From: Lepidostoma basale
Taxonomy: Eukaryota > Arthropoda > Insecta > Trichoptera > Lepidostomatidae
Direction: 5' to 3'
DNA length: 64,000 bases
Assembly: GCA_022606425.2 (NCBI GenBank)
Contig: JAHDVF020000468.1
Coordinates: 372,001-436,000, forward strand
Shown here: positions 23,357-35,579 of the stretch, piece by piece
How the letters are laid out: every line of letters begins with the position of its first letter
Position numbering within the stretch: position 1 is the first letter of the stretch
Made by a program: the position numbers and the translations under genes
The notes under the pieces: model-generated
Databases searched by the model: none
The model's input: only the letters and a program-made list of their open reading frames with translations
What the model was told of the DNA's origin: nothing

Positions 23357-23489
23357 GGCCCGAGGTGTGTTACCTACCACCAGGTAGGTACTGTAACTGA
23401 TAATAAAAGAACTCTTAATTCTAATAATGAAGGGTAAAAAAAAACGTGATTTAAGTGACCACATTATTTTTTGTGAAGGCAATATTAAT

Positions 23490-23830
23490 AATATTAAGTT
23501 GCATTGAATTTATCGACTGTACGTGCAAATTGCCGTTATGATAATCATGGTAATCTTTTGAAATTCTGATCGATCCATTACATTTTCAATAGTTATAGTT
23601 GAATAAAAGGATTTCCTTGATGCGTTTTGCACGGTTAACTGGATCGGCCTTACTGCATTCACATTTGATCACGAATCTGCCATTTAAAAATCGAAGATAA
23701 AATGCAACGATGATATACATTTGTTTTCTCACGTGACCTTTTTTTGGTTCACTTTTCAAATTTATAGTCGGCTAAACTGATCTGAGAACTCGATCTAAAT
23801 GTAAGAACTGGTAAATGCATAAACCGGTAT
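23490..23830. promoter_or_regulatory. Duplicated SOD upstream block, C copy
   Basis: Aligns with 45145-45420 at roughly 75-80% identity by eye, both in the same orientation. Shared runs include GTACGTGCAAAT, GTTAACTGGA.CG.CCTTACT, GATCACGA.TCTG, TAAGATAAAATG-like and CGTGACCTTTTT. No reading frame is conserved, so it is probably regulatory or simply co-duplicated flank. In the SOD-A unit it lies 1.4 kb upstream of the promoter; here it is 11 kb upstream, with mariner, pogo, LINE and MITE insertions between. Confidence 0.65.
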
Positions 23831-24149
23831 AATATCACTAATATTGTAATACGAAGTTACAGAATGATAAAAAAATTGCAGTTTATATTTTGGCTCCATA
23901 GTCATACTATAATTTGAACTACACAGAACTTATAACGATGAAACAACGCTTTATAAATTATCGGAAAAGAAAAATGATGTATTTTTAAGCTGTGTGTTTT
24001 CTAAGAGTTAAAAAAGCATTCATAATAAGCTGAATAGAGACGATTCTATAGAAGTTAGAATAAAGTGGCGATCCAACCTATTTGTCTATTTTTCCATAGC
24101 AACGATGTTATTATATATAGTATTTACGGAGCAGACTCGAAAGTGGTTC

Positions 24150-24905
24150 AGTGATATGGAGTCCTCACGAGGCGAGATATTCCCTGATGCTGGAGATGGT
24201 TCAGGAAAAAATCTGAGGTATCTCTACAAGAGTGAGTATGGTTGCCTTACGTGGCTCTATCCCACGGCCTTTCTATTGTGAATATTGGGGACCAACTCTT
24301 TGCAGCTTCGAAGAGATTGGTTTCTCATAATCAATTTGTTTAGATTCATCAAGAGACATTTCAAGAACTCAGTCCTGCTAGAGGATGTTGATATTTTTGT
24401 TCCTGACAGATATTTTATTTCTGACAGCGCCAGCATATATTGTTATTCCTACTGGCCGCCAGAAACAATTGTTTTTTGGTGACACAGTTGGTAAAAGCTA
24501 TCAATCTGTAGAACATGATTTCCGCAGAGATGAACGTCTTTCAAATGAGTGAAAGTACATATAGAAGCCAAATACTCTTGATATTGGAGAGTATCTTGTC
24601 TTTCTAAAGTAGAACCATCTCTCATGCGTTCCTGGTAATACGAGGACCTATATATTATATTTCATATATGGAGCGGAGACCTGGACGCTGAGTGTTGTGG
24701 ATTCTCAGAGGTTGAGGGTGTTTTAGCGCAAAATCCTAAGAAGAATTTTTGGTCCAATCTGCGAGAATAATATATGGCGACCCCGGTATAACTCTGAGCT
24801 ATACGAACTTTACAACCAACCAGACGTCGTCAAATTTATAAAACTCCAACGGCTTAGATGTGCTGGACATCTGGTGTGAATGGAGGAGCTGCCAAGTCGT
24901 TTTAA
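24150..24905 (+). mobile_element. Two LINE 3' fragments in series
   Basis: 24330-24560 translates with breaks to QRQHILLFLLAARNN and VKAINL.NMISAE, the same family end as 2440-2600 and 58430-58560. 24660-24900 reads YGAETWTLSVVD, RKILRRIFGPICEN and LRCAGHLV, the post-RT region of another non-LTR family. Both carry stops and are dead. Confidence 0.65.
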
Positions 24906-25004
24906 TCGCGGTAACATTGTTTGTTATGTCTTTTCATAAATAGACTAAATTTGAATTATAGTAATTTTATATTTTCTTTTGCTGTTGTATTGCTATGTGT
25001 GTGC

Positions 25005-25235
25005 GGCGGGACATCGAGGGAGAGTAGCGTAGCTTAAATGTGGTCTGGGTCCCCCTTGGTTACAAATATACATATGTTATTATTATCATTGCTATTATTT
25101 TAACGTTAGTCCTGCATGGACGGGAAACGGGCCTAGGGAGTGCACGAGTGAAGCTGACGAAAGGCCCCGCTGCGCCTATAACAGCTTCGGGTAAGCGGAG
25201 GGAGCCCTCTGTGGCTCGGCCATATAAAAAAAATT
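25005..25235. other. GC-rich island of unknown origin
   Basis: Distinctly GC-rich pieces (GTGCGGCGGGACATCGAGG, GGGAAACGGGCCTAGGGAG, GAAAGGCCCCGCTGCGCC) in a 30% GC neighbourhood. No recognised protein; the plus-strand frame 25040-25237 is unconvincing. It may be untranslated sequence of a retroelement. Confidence 0.3.
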
Positions 25236-25535
25236 GATTTACAGTAAGACGATTAAGTCAATTTCATACAGAATAAATATAAATCACCGAATAAAACAAA
25301 CATGTTACACTTGGTATAATTGGTAAACAGAAACCTCAAATTTCATTACGTTATTTTAGAATATACATGTATGTCGTTGGCCTCGCTGAAAGATCTCATT
25401 CAATCGCTGGTATATTCTTTAGAAAATTTAAATTTAAGAAATATATCTTTTAAAAAAACTTTTAAAATATTTTAATAGTTTAATGCAGTGATTAACATAC
25501 TAATCAGTATGTAGAAATAAAAATACCAAAACATA

Positions 25536-25606
25536 TGCATCGGCCGGGAATCGAACCCGGGCCGCCCGCGTGGCAGGCGAGCATTCTACCACTGAACCAC
25601 CGATGC
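25536..25606 (-). tRNA. tRNA-Gly (anticodon GCC)
   Basis: A 71-base minus-strand cloverleaf: acceptor stem GCATCGG pairing with CCGATGC plus discriminator A; A box TGGTTCAGTGGTAGAATG; anticodon loop TGCCACG with anticodon GCC; B box GGTTCGATTCC. A TTTT terminator follows eight to ten bases after the 3' end. Sequence and pairing are intact, unlike the SINE heads, so it is likely functional. Confidence 0.96.
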
Positions 25607-26492
25607 TTACGAATCGTAGCCAAATAATCACATCTCAACTATTTAAGTATTTAAATCATTACGTCAAAAGTGAACGGATTTAGTTCAAGATAGCACGAAG
25701 ATCGGTTTAAGATACTAGCGCAGACATCTGGGATAGGTAGAGACGTTTTGTTAAAAAAAAAAGATAATAACTAACCGCCTTTTAAGTATGCACGATCTCA
25801 AATATAAGTAATGGTTTGTAATAACATAGTTAGGTTTTTTTTATTTTGTAAAATCCAATCAGTATTTTAATTAAGTGCAAATTAAGACGAATAAAATTTA
25901 TTTTGAAATTCAGATTATTAAAACGTAAAAAAAAATCAGAATCCATAATATCTGCAACTGAGAGCCATAATATCTTAAGGAGTTACACCACCCTGAAATA
26001 TACAAAAAAGAAAAGAAAAAAAACGAGGAGATCAAAAGGAATCAGAGGACATCACAGCAACAATAGAAAGCCTCATGTACGGTTCGGGAATCGAAGAATA
26101 AATGTAATTTTTAAAAATGTTTTATTTAAAGACGATCACGTCATACTTTTTTTTTCTATAGCTTTTTCTCGAAACTACGTTTTTCAAAACGGTGTACACG
26201 ATATCTCCCTATCTACTCACCCGGTTTGGTCGAAATTTACAATAGTTATTTTCTATAGTTTTGTCTACAATGTAAAGTAGGCTTTTTTTGATTGGGTGTC
26301 ATGTTCAAAAGTTATAATTTTTATAATCTTAAAATTTGAAAAAAAAAAAGAGTTTTTTTTCTAACAGCTGCCATTTCTACAAAAAAAATTAAATGTATAT
26401 CCCTACGTCAATCGATAGCTATTACAAATTTTAATAATAATAAAATTGTTTTTTTTATTTCGGAAAATGCATTATAAAGAAATCATGTACAC

Positions 26493-26810
26493 CCTAGGTT
26501 CTCTAAGTGGGCGATAACGCCCCCCTGTGGGCGTTTGAGACTTTCAGGGGGGCGTAGAAGACCCAGAAAAAATAGACTGCGATGGCAGATAAAAAAATAT
26601 AGTCTAAAAAAACACGCTAATTACGTAGGTACCTACTAATAAAGCAAATTAAACTTATTTATCGTTTTTAGATACATAAAAGATTTAATAATATTTCAAA
26701 ATTCAACTATGTGTTTCTAAACATTTGGAATAACTTTTAATGGAGGGGGGCGTTGACCGTTTATTTTTCTTGTAAAGGGGGTGGTGGCCCAAAAAGATTG
26801 GAAACCTATG
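26493..26810. mobile_element. Non-autonomous hAT element with 8-bp target duplication
   Basis: ATGTACAC stands immediately outside both ends (26485-26492 and 26811-26818), the 8-bp duplication typical of hAT transposons. The ends are CCTAGGTTCTCTAAGTGGGC and, inverted, CATAGGTTTCCAATC...GGGCC. Subterminal G-runs (GGGGGGCG) occur at both sides. At 318 bp with no open frame, it needs a transposase from elsewhere. Confidence 0.88.
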
Positions 26811-26818
26811 ATGTACAC

Positions 26819-27735
26819 CATCAGCAAAGATTTTCAAAACAGGGCTCTAAATATCGGCTTGTATCTCCGCTTTTTTTTTTTATATTGTAAATTGTTTATG
26901 TAAATAAAATGTACATGTATAAAATAAAGATTATTTTATTTCATATAAAGGCTGTGTTTAAATATTTTTTTTATTTACGTACTATTTTTCCGAGCGCCAA
27001 GGTAGTGTAACCCCTACAGTAATTTTGAAATGGGTATGCATATTTGTGATATCATTGACATAGTGTCCAATATATAGAACAGTATGTTATATACACTATA
27101 CAGAATAAAGTGTTGACCGTTTCGACAGACAATAGCATGGACGGAATCACAACATAATGAAAAAACATAATAAAATTTCAGCCTACATTCATTTGAGAGT
27201 TCATTGCTTTTAGGTAACAATATGTAGGTATTTTCAAAAACATTTGTATAAAATTCTGGTTTGGTTGATTAGAATTTGAATTGAAAAGTTGAGTTATGTC
27301 ACGGAATCCATTGATGAAAGCTTGCAAAATTCACAGATGCTATGATAATATCTAAGCGAATAGAGCATTCTTCCGGAAAGTGATGGTTTTTAAAGTGGTC
27401 TATTGGCTTTTTCAATCGATATTCGAAAATATTGCGATATTTTCTCTGAAATTATTTATTTATATAATACTGTATTAGCATTTACATTAAATAATTCATT
27501 TAAATTAGTAAGATACAATTAATATTTATTTCATTATAGATAGAACTTTTTTTAATCTATTGAACAACACTAATCACATTTAGCAAATCATTCAAAATAA
27601 TGACATTTTATTAAAATCTTAATGACGTTTTTAGACGATGCAAGTGATATCAAATTCAGGTCTTGTTTCGAGAAAAGATTTTTGTACCAGGCGCAAACGA
27701 GCGTTATTTTCGTATCTCCATTGAAGCAAACATCG
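26819..27735. other. AT-rich non-coding stretch
   Basis: No coding or repeat structure I can support. The small minus-strand frame at 27014-27220 has no recognisable features. Confidence 0.35.
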
Positions 27736-28227
27736 TATAATGTGTTTTTTTAGAGGTATACAATACATCTTCAAAATGAAAAAAAAAAACACATTAAAAT
27801 AATGTTAATGTCTATGATATTGGCTTTATTTGATACATAATTTTATGCCATTATTGTTTAAATATGATTTCGGGCATATGAGCGCCACGGTTAGCTCGAA
27901 TGGAGCGCAATCGTGAAGTCCAATTTTCGACAATTGTCGTCTTTGTGGATGCGTATTATGCACTAGAGTGTACGTGGTGCGAAAACAATTCATGGTCTTC
28001 CGAATAACTTGCTCGGATGGACGATTATGTCGACCGTAAAATGGACGTAGTGATTTCAACCGAACCATGATTTTCAAAATTCACAAGCGTTGTTCTGAAA
28101 TCAGTCTATTTGTGATAAAATGGCAAAACGTATTAACTACAAATCAACTATCAACTGTCAAATTGACAGTCTGTAGAAACAATGTTGCCAGTATAAAAAC
28201 CAAACCTCTAAAAAAACACCCTATATT
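27736..28227 (-). mobile_element. Internally deleted Tc1/mariner-type element
   Basis: Both ends carry TGTTTTTTTAGAGGT (left 27738-27754; right, inverted, about 28205-28222) next to TA, so the two terminal repeats are present. The right 200 bp matches the 5' end of the copy at 41868-42050. The minus frame 28077-27826 reads LKSLRPFYGRHNRPSEQVIR, the helix-turn-helix part of a mariner-like transposase. The catalytic region is gone, making this a ~490 bp deletion derivative. Confidence 0.7.
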
Positions 28228-29485
28228 TGCCAAAAAAGCAATAGATTTTAAATATTTTTATTTTAGTCTTAAAAAAACATGTATTTATATTAAATAAATA
28301 AATAAATAAAATCTCTGTGAAACTGACAAAATAATCGCGTTTACATTATATCATAATTTATAATGAAGTCTTACAAAACAATAGCTACAACCATTAATTA
28401 ATTAGAAATTTTTCGAAATTATTAATATATACCATTTCAAAGAGAAATAGGTCAGTATTTACACAACTTGAATGTTTATAATAAAAACGATATTCTGAAG
28501 AAAATGAGTGTCTTGACCGTCATTATAATATCATTAAATAATATGAATTGATAAATATAAATTAGCTGAATGATAAACGATTCTTACATAACAAAATAGA
28601 TATTCTTTTAGACTCGTTATAGCTATATCAATAATGACGAAATTTTGTATTTAGTACGACAAAGTTTTGTTTCTTAAAATACTCCACAAATTTTGTGTCC
28701 ATGACTCCACATTCAGCCTTACAATAAGAAGTAACAGTTGAAGATCTGTAGAAAATATTTCGAGAGCAAATTGAAAGAATATTAACTTTAATCTCCTGGC
28801 TCTGAAACACGAGGTACGGGACTGGCTTAAAAAAATGGTGAGAAGCTTTTTTGAGCTGCCACGGAGAGAGATGCCTACTCTCAAATGAAAGTCAACGTTT
28901 AGGAGGCACACCGAGATGACACCGAGAAAAGGAGATAATCATCCATAGATAAAATATTTTATTTTAATATACATGCAAAATGTAATTGTGATTTTGTTAG
29001 ATCTATTACATTAAAAGATATTCGATATCCTTGGCTGTCGGGCAATTTAAAATATAATAACGATTATTAATATTCTGCTTTTCGTTAGAATTAATTAATT
29101 AATCACGTTCTCGTTTGAAGTGTTGAGTGATAGGTATCCTAAATTTTGAGGTACCTACCCAATAACCTAGGCTGGTAACTAGTAATACTCGAAGCTACCG
29201 AATGATGTGGAAATTAGAGTTAAGAACTAGTTCAAGGCATATTCCTAGATGTGATCTTAATTTTATATCAATCGGAAGTATTGAGCAATAAATTCAGATT
29301 TATCGTTTGTATGAGCATTCTAAATTTAAATTTATTAATATAAATAATTAATGCGAACACATTGACATTAAACTTTTAAGTACTACAACAAACGGGAAGA
29401 ACTTATATTATTCGAGCAACGCCATCTATCGAGTTAATATCAAAGATTTCTTAAATTAACATTTCAAAAATAAATAACTGATGGA
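28228..29485. other. AT-rich non-coding DNA
   Basis: No gene supported. 28640-28930 has overlapping minus-strand frames (28628-28810, 28651-28911) of better base composition that could be old LINE sequence, but no motif is visible. Confidence 0.3.
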
Positions 29486-29489
29486 ACAA

Positions 29490-29765
29490 GTTCTGCAGTT
29501 ATATTCAAAAGATTCTATGCATGTGGTATAGATGTCGCTATATAATTTTTATTTCTTTTGAACAATAATGTCAAAATGAATATTAAAAAATTAATACGAA
29601 TTAAAACGTCAGTTTTCTAAAAGTTTTGTTTATATCAAAGGAATGGCATGTGTCTCCTTGTTAAACAATTATCAAATGTATGAGATTTGATGTCGACAAG
29701 GCGAAACGTGTCATTCCCATATGATAATTTTTTTATAAAACAGACGTTTTAATTAGTATTTATTA
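29490..29765. repeat. Fold-back family member
   Basis: Arms AAAACGTCAGTTTTCTAAAAG (29603 on) and TAAAACAGACGTTTTAATT (ending ~29757), with the inner AATTATCAAATG and AAGGCGAAACGTGTCATTCCC typical of the family. Confidence 0.75.
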
Positions 29766-30815
29766 TTTAATATTTTTACACAAATGTCTGTGAAGGATAC
29801 CGCGACATTAAATTCTGTGTCATTTAGATAAAGATGTGTACACCGTCAATGGCTTATTTGTCAGGACAGTAAAATGAAGTTTTGTTTATGTTCATGATTT
29901 TTAGGATTCTTATCGATACTTTTATTTAAAAATAATATGATTTTCTAGCCACATATCTCTTGACCAAATTTTCTTTTCCAAGATTTTTGACAAGACGCTT
30001 CAATGCATGATTTTTTTTTAATTTTAACAAAAATAATATTTATAGTATTAAATATTGCAAAATAGTACGTACATATGGGGAAATTTTTATTTAGTTTATT
30101 TATATGCCACTATTGATTAAAATATGTTTGTATCAAATTTACTGGAAAGTTAAATTTGATAATATTTCTTAAAATATTTTATTGTTACACTTAATAAATG
30201 TTTTAACATGATATGAATACTCATCTGGAAAGGTAGATTTTTTTATTAATAATTTGAAAATGACGTTTTTTTAAAACTCGAAATGTGTCTCAAATAAATG
30301 GCAATAATCGAAGGAGGTCAACCCTCTACCAAATATCAAAGTAAATTTGTATTTTTTTAAACTAGCGCCCCTGGCGATGGCTTGTGTAACTTAATAGGTA
30401 GATGAAAATGTCGGTACAACAAAAATATGTATGAAATAAAAATATTCTTTAGAAATATTAATAAATTTTTCGGTTTGTTGCAAAATACTACACCATGCAA
30501 TGAAGGGTTAATTCATTCATTTTTAGATTTTAGTGACACATACACATGTATTCTTTTGATAGCATAAAATATATTTCAAAATGGCAAATCCTTCTTACTC
30601 CAGAGTTTCGAATCATGAAATTTAATAATTGGCATATAACATAATATAATGATCATATCCAAATTGCGACAAACAGTGCAACAGTGAATATGTTATAGAA
30701 GCCCAAAATACCACGTCTTATCAAAGAGTATAACTTAGATTGTTTGGTAAATAATAAAAACTATAAATAAATCTATTTAATTTTTTAATGTCAGTATCAC
30801 TAGGAAATATTCATT
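29766..30815. other. AT-rich non-coding DNA
   Basis: Nothing supportable. A small GC-richer patch at 30362-30395 (ACTAGCGCCCCTGGCGATGG) has no identified origin. Confidence 0.35.
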
Positions 30816-30819
30816 ATTT

Positions 30820-31550
30820 TTTTTCAGTCAATTCCAGTTCAATCCTGGACAAAGACCTCTTCCATTCGCTTCCACGTCACTCTATATTGTGCAGACTGCG
30901 CCGATGTGTCTGTCCAGATCATCATTTCACCGGTCGCCCTGCACTTCTCTTAGAGGTCCACAGTCTCCCATTCAGCAGTCTTCTTGGTTATTTTTCGTCC
31001 GAGCTTCTGGCTTTGTGACCTGCCCATTGCCGTTATAGAGTTGCTACACGGTGGATGACCGTGACGATCGTGATGTCAGTGACCTTTGTTTTTTCTCTTA
31101 TTTCTTACATGAGTCTTTTCATGGCTTTTTGGGTGACTCGTAGTTTTTCGTAACTTTTTTTTTACATTGTTACAGAATCGAGGGCGTAAGTGGAAAACCA
31201 GTAGCACGCATTTTTCAATCATTTTTTCCTCCAGGTTGATCGATATTTTAAAAATGGGTTGTCCAGAAAGCTACCATGCTTAGTTCGATTCTTCTTTTGA
31301 GAATATTGCGTCCCAGGTAAGTGTTCCTACCATACTTGATTCTGTTGACATCAACGCTGATTTTAAGCCCTTCTGTGCCCATCACCTAGGTCTTTGTCAA
31401 ATTCATACTCAGACCTACAGACTTGGTAATATTATTTAGTTATTTTAGCATTTGTTCCTCCGGATTTCTGCTCAAGAGTACAATGTCGTCGGTAAAATGT
31501 AAATGATTTAAGGGATCATTCTGGTTTAGACGCTCGAAAAATAGACTGTT
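30820..31550 (-). mobile_element. RTE-like LINE reverse transcriptase region, decayed
   Basis: Minus-strand translation near 31500-31390 gives the catalytic box as TDDIVLLSRNPEEQM (first residues of the YADD/FADD motif worn) followed by SVGLSMNLTKT, as in insect RTE-type elements. Post-RT sequence continues to about 30820 with stops. It adjoins, on the element side, the TTAG tail of the next LINE. Confidence 0.65.
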
Positions 31551-31557
31551 TTTTAAC

Positions 31558-32679
31558 TAACTAACTAACTTACCATCACGCCGTCTCCCCGGAGGGGTAG
31601 GCAGAAAGAATGGAACGCCACACTGTTCTGTCCTGACATACGCCTCTCGCTTCCTCTACATTCATACATCTTGTCATGCACGCACGTCGATTTTTCCGAC
31701 TCCTCACGTGACCGACATTCAATATTTGATTGATTTGATCGTGCCACGTTTTCCTCGGCCTTCCTCTGTTTCTAGCTCCGTTCACGCCGTTTACATATAC
31801 CTTCTTTGCCATTCTGTCTTCACTCATTCTTTCCATGTGTCCAAACCATCTTAATGACCCTTTCCTTGTTTTGTTCATAACACTTTCATTCGCACCACAT
31901 TCACTTCTTATACTTGCATTTGTCACTCTATCATATACAGATTTGCCACACATTCGTCTTAGAGATCTCATTTCTACTGCATTTATTCTACTTTCATCCT
32001 TCTTTCGCCAGTTCCATGCTTCACTTCCATACATAAGGGTCGGCACAAGAACACCATTGTGCACTGCCATCTTAGCTTTTTTGGATAGGCTTTTGTTTGC
32101 GATGACAACTTTAAGTGCACCATTTATTCTGTTGCCTGCCCCAACCCTTCTTTCAATATCCTTCTCCACCCTCCCATCCTTTGTAAACATACTTCCTAAA
32201 TAAACAAATTCATCCACTTGTTCCAGATTTTCACCGTTTACACTAATGTTGCACACTGTCATGCTTCCTTCTTTTTCGAAAATCATTACCTTAGACTTAT
32301 TCACATTCATCATCAAATCGTATCGCTTGCATACCTCATACATCCTAGACACCAGGGCTTGCAGTTCGTGCTCGTTGTCTGCAAGTAGCACAGCGTCGTC
32401 CGCATACAACAAACAGCTTACTGAAACATCTTCCATTTTTGCACCTGCTTCCAACCCTTTCAGCTCTTTCATACACTTGTCCATATATAGATTAAACAAC
32501 CATGGAGACATTACACACCCCTGTTTGACACCTTTATTGATATCAAACCAGGCTGTAAGATCCCCATTTACTCTGACACTAGCAGTGCTTTCTATGTACA
32601 GCGATGTAATTGCCGTGATCAGTTTTGTGTTTATTCCATATTCCGACAATATTTCCCACAGTTTACCTCTATTTCCCAC
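31558..32679 (-). mobile_element. Longest LINE copy: reverse transcriptase C-terminal half
   Basis: An uninterrupted minus-strand frame of 367 aa (32679-31576), the longest in the window. It has NKGVKQGCVMSPWLFNLY near residues 48-65, the catalytic YADD at 92-95, FVYLGSMF near 158-165, then [31 protein letters not shown] and the terminal SAYPSGETA. A TTAG-type tail follows (plus strand AACTAACTAACTAACTTACC). The endonuclease and first half of RT are absent, so it is 5'-truncated, but the intact frame indicates recent insertion. Truncated relatives lie at 1, 9892, 33450, 34370, 40735, 43940, 44090, 44390, 56838, 61965 and 63475. Confidence 0.9.
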
Positions 32680-33445
32680 TGTTTTTTATTATGAAAATAA
32701 TATTATTGATATTGATAGAAGGGTTGTTAAGTTCAACGGTTACACTTCGAAAAACATAAAAAATATGTATTTATTATTATTATGATTATTATTTACTAAC
32801 ATAAACAACCGGCGAACGGAATGCCTTAAAAAGTTAATATGTCGCTGGCGGCGGTGATAACTCAATTAAGGCTCATCTAAAACAAAATCGAAATCTTTTT
32901 TTTAGCTTCAGTTTATCAATGGCTCAAGCGCAAACTACGGAAATTAATATTTATTTATAAATAACAAAATGGCGGACATTTTAAGATGAAAAAAAAATAC
33001 GATTTTTTCCCTGATTTTAATTTTTAAAAAATAGTAAAAATCAAAATTTTTATTTGATTGTAGTTTGCGATGAAGCTATTACTGTGAAGAATATGTGGTT
33101 AAAAAATCACGAAGATTGGGTTCAGTGGTTCCGGAGAAATCAACGCCGTCGAACGATAAAAGATAGTTTTGAGAAAAACGCGTTTAAAGTTTTTTTAACG
33201 AAAAAGTTTTACCTACAGTCAATCAGCGGTGCCTGCACCATTCAAAATCCCTTCAGCTCAAAAAACCTTATCCTCTCTCCCCATATTTTGCTCTCCCCGC
33301 TACAATCTTTGCACTTTAAATATTTCGATAGCATTGAGAAAACTAGGAAAAAACTTATTTATTTATTTATTTATTAAGGGTAATATACAGCGATATCAAT
33401 AACATCACTATAATAAAACATGTGCGTGCATGGTACGGTGCGTGC
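32680..33445. other. AT-rich non-coding DNA
   Basis: No gene supported; the frame 33054-33377 lacks any family feature. A TTTA run ends it (33356-33375), and 33405-33450 holds GTGCGTGCATGGTACG repeated twice with small changes. Confidence 0.35.
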
Positions 33446-33449
33446 ATAA

Positions 33450-33592
33450 TAAAACATGACGTGCGTGCATGGTACGATGTATGAATGTAGAGGAAGCCCG
33501 AGAGGTATGCCAGGACAGGCCAGTGTGGCGATCCATCCTCTCTGCCTACCCCTCCGGGGAAATGGCGTGATGGTTACTTAGTTAGTTAGTTA
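33450..33592 (+). mobile_element. LINE 3' end with (TTAG)n tail
   Basis: Last ~140 bp of the 31558-32679 family in the plus orientation (TGAATGTAGAGGAAGCCC, TCTGCCTACCCCTCCGGGG), ending GGTTACTTAGTTAGTTAGTT. Confidence 0.85.
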
Positions 33593-35105
33593 ATAAAACA
33601 TTTAGAATAATTAAAATAAGGCCAATTACATGCTACCACGAGCATAATGCTGTAGTAACCAGCCGTTTGATCAATGTGCACATCGAAAGACGTATCTTTT
33701 TATTTTTTTTATTTTTAAGCAACGTAAAGGTTGTGAAATAATATAGTTAGACTGCTTCGATCAGTCAACACAATACTCTTAGATATATATACTTTCGAAA
33801 AATGTAAAAAAAAGAGATTTTTGAAAATTATAAAGCAGAATGATCCCTTAACATTTCTTAATAAAATTAAAAATCGATAACAGTACCTACTTAAAAGATA
33901 GTTTTGTTATAAGAATAGATCAATGATCTCAAATGCCTGGAGACTTGTCGAAGAATACTTTCTATTGAACCGGTCATTGCAATGAGGGCAACGAATATTT
34001 TTATTACCACTTAAACGAGCCCATGGCAATGATCTAGTTCTTGCAAATATGTACTGAAGTTAACTCCCTATCTATTGCCTATCCGTGTTATTGTGAACAT
34101 TCACAGACTTGTTTTACTTGAAAATATCAGCTTTAGTAAGGTACAAGAGTAACCTTAAGGTAATGCCAACAAAGATATGATCTTGATATTGTCCTTAGTA
34201 AAAAAAAGGTATACAAGGCTACTTTGAATGTCAAACAAAATCTACGATTTTCTTAAATTCACCATTCGCGATTTTCAACAAGAAAATAATAAATTCAGTA
34301 TCACCACTAAAATTTTAAAACGACAATCTTGAGCGGTTTAATGGATACAGTCGGAGGAATTTAGGAAGGTAAATTTTGAGGAAGCCAGAGAAGTACGTCA
34401 GAAAAGAACAGTGTGGGGGTCCATTATATCTACGGTTATTTAGTTAGTTATGTCACAATAAGTCAACACTTTATCTCTGTTCTGTTATAAAATACGATAT
34501 GAAACATCTACCTACTTGTAGCCACAATAAATTAAACAACTTAATTTGATTTGTTCAATTTTGACAACACGAGTGTAAATATATTTATGCAATCACTTGT
34601 ATAACAAAGCTGTAATCTGTTATAAATGTTATTATTGTTATAAATGTTATTATTGTTATAAATGTTATTATGTTGTTATAAATGTTTTTATGCCTACAAA
34701 GCCAAAAAAATGTATGCCAAAGTCTAGATTGTCAGTTTTAACTGAATTTCCAAGAAAATGATGACTTCACTTATAGCTAATTTATGCTCTTATATACACA
34801 TAAAAATAAAAGTGTGTATATTTGCATACCTTGTGAATCAATATATAATTTTGAAAGATTTTTCCTAGAAATTAGACGCAGAATGACGGCGTTAAATATA
34901 TTATTAATATGAAACAATATTGATAAAATAAGGAATCTCATTTTTATTGATATACTACTCCATAAGTTACTTTTGTTTTAATGTGCAACACAGGAGTTAC
35001 ACTCCACAGAGCAGGAATAAATATAATTTTTCGTCTTCAGATTGAAATTCGATAGAGACTTTCGCAATCATTAATATTATAAACAAATAATAAATAATTA
35101 AAATC
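33593..35105. other. AT-rich DNA with a LINE scrap and an 18-bp tandem repeat
   Basis: 34370-34452 is another short plus-strand LINE 3' end (GAGGAAGCCAGAGAAGTACG to TTATTTAGTTAGTTA). At 34617-34690 the unit TTATAAATGTTATTATTG is repeated about four times. No gene is seen. Confidence 0.6.
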
Positions 35106-35109
35106 ACAT

Positions 35110-35435
35110 AGCCCGTAGGAACATTTTGAGGACTTCCGAAATTAAGACACTATGGATGACAGCAGGCAAGACACTAAGATATCGCGTGAGGAACATCAGA
35201 AAAGGAGAGATTTGTGAGGATGAGGATATTATAAGATGGTGTAGACAGAGAAGGAGGTAGTAGTACAGTCATGTCCAAAGAATGGACACCACCAGACTCC
35301 CCTATATTGCATTACATAATCAGCCTCACGGAAATGTCCTCGTGGAAGATTTCCTGTAAGATGGAAGGACAGATGAGAATCCACCTCGCAAGAAAATAAT
35401 ACGTCTACAGCAATGAAGAAGAAGAAGAAGAAGAA
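35110..35435 (+). mobile_element. LINE 3' end with (GAA)n tail
   Basis: Plus-strand post-RT region (ILRTSEIKTLW, RYRVRNIRKGEIC, HNQPHG, SCKMEGQ with breaks) ending in a GAAGAAGAAGAAGAAG run at 35413-35435. The same family lies at 42190-42490, 44700-44990 and, inverted, 54115-54455. Confidence 0.75.
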
Positions 35436-35579
35436 GACATAGCTTGTTTAAAAAACACGCACATCGTTGTATAACTCCTGAAGATATTGAAGAATTTTGC
35501 CTCCTTGATGATGTTATTTCAAGCTATAAGATATGCGCCTTTTGCTCCCAGCAGTTCCACGTGATCAGCTTAACTTAAA

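Noticed and set aside
22866..23437. Overlapping open frames as a transposase or host gene
   Set aside because: They lie inside a TTA-flanked MITE, overlap in different frames and show no motif.
32246..32785. Plus-strand open frames opposite the long LINE ORF (31835-32203 and 32246-32785)
   Set aside because: They are shadows of the minus-strand reverse transcriptase; the minus frame carries YADD and the family C-terminus.
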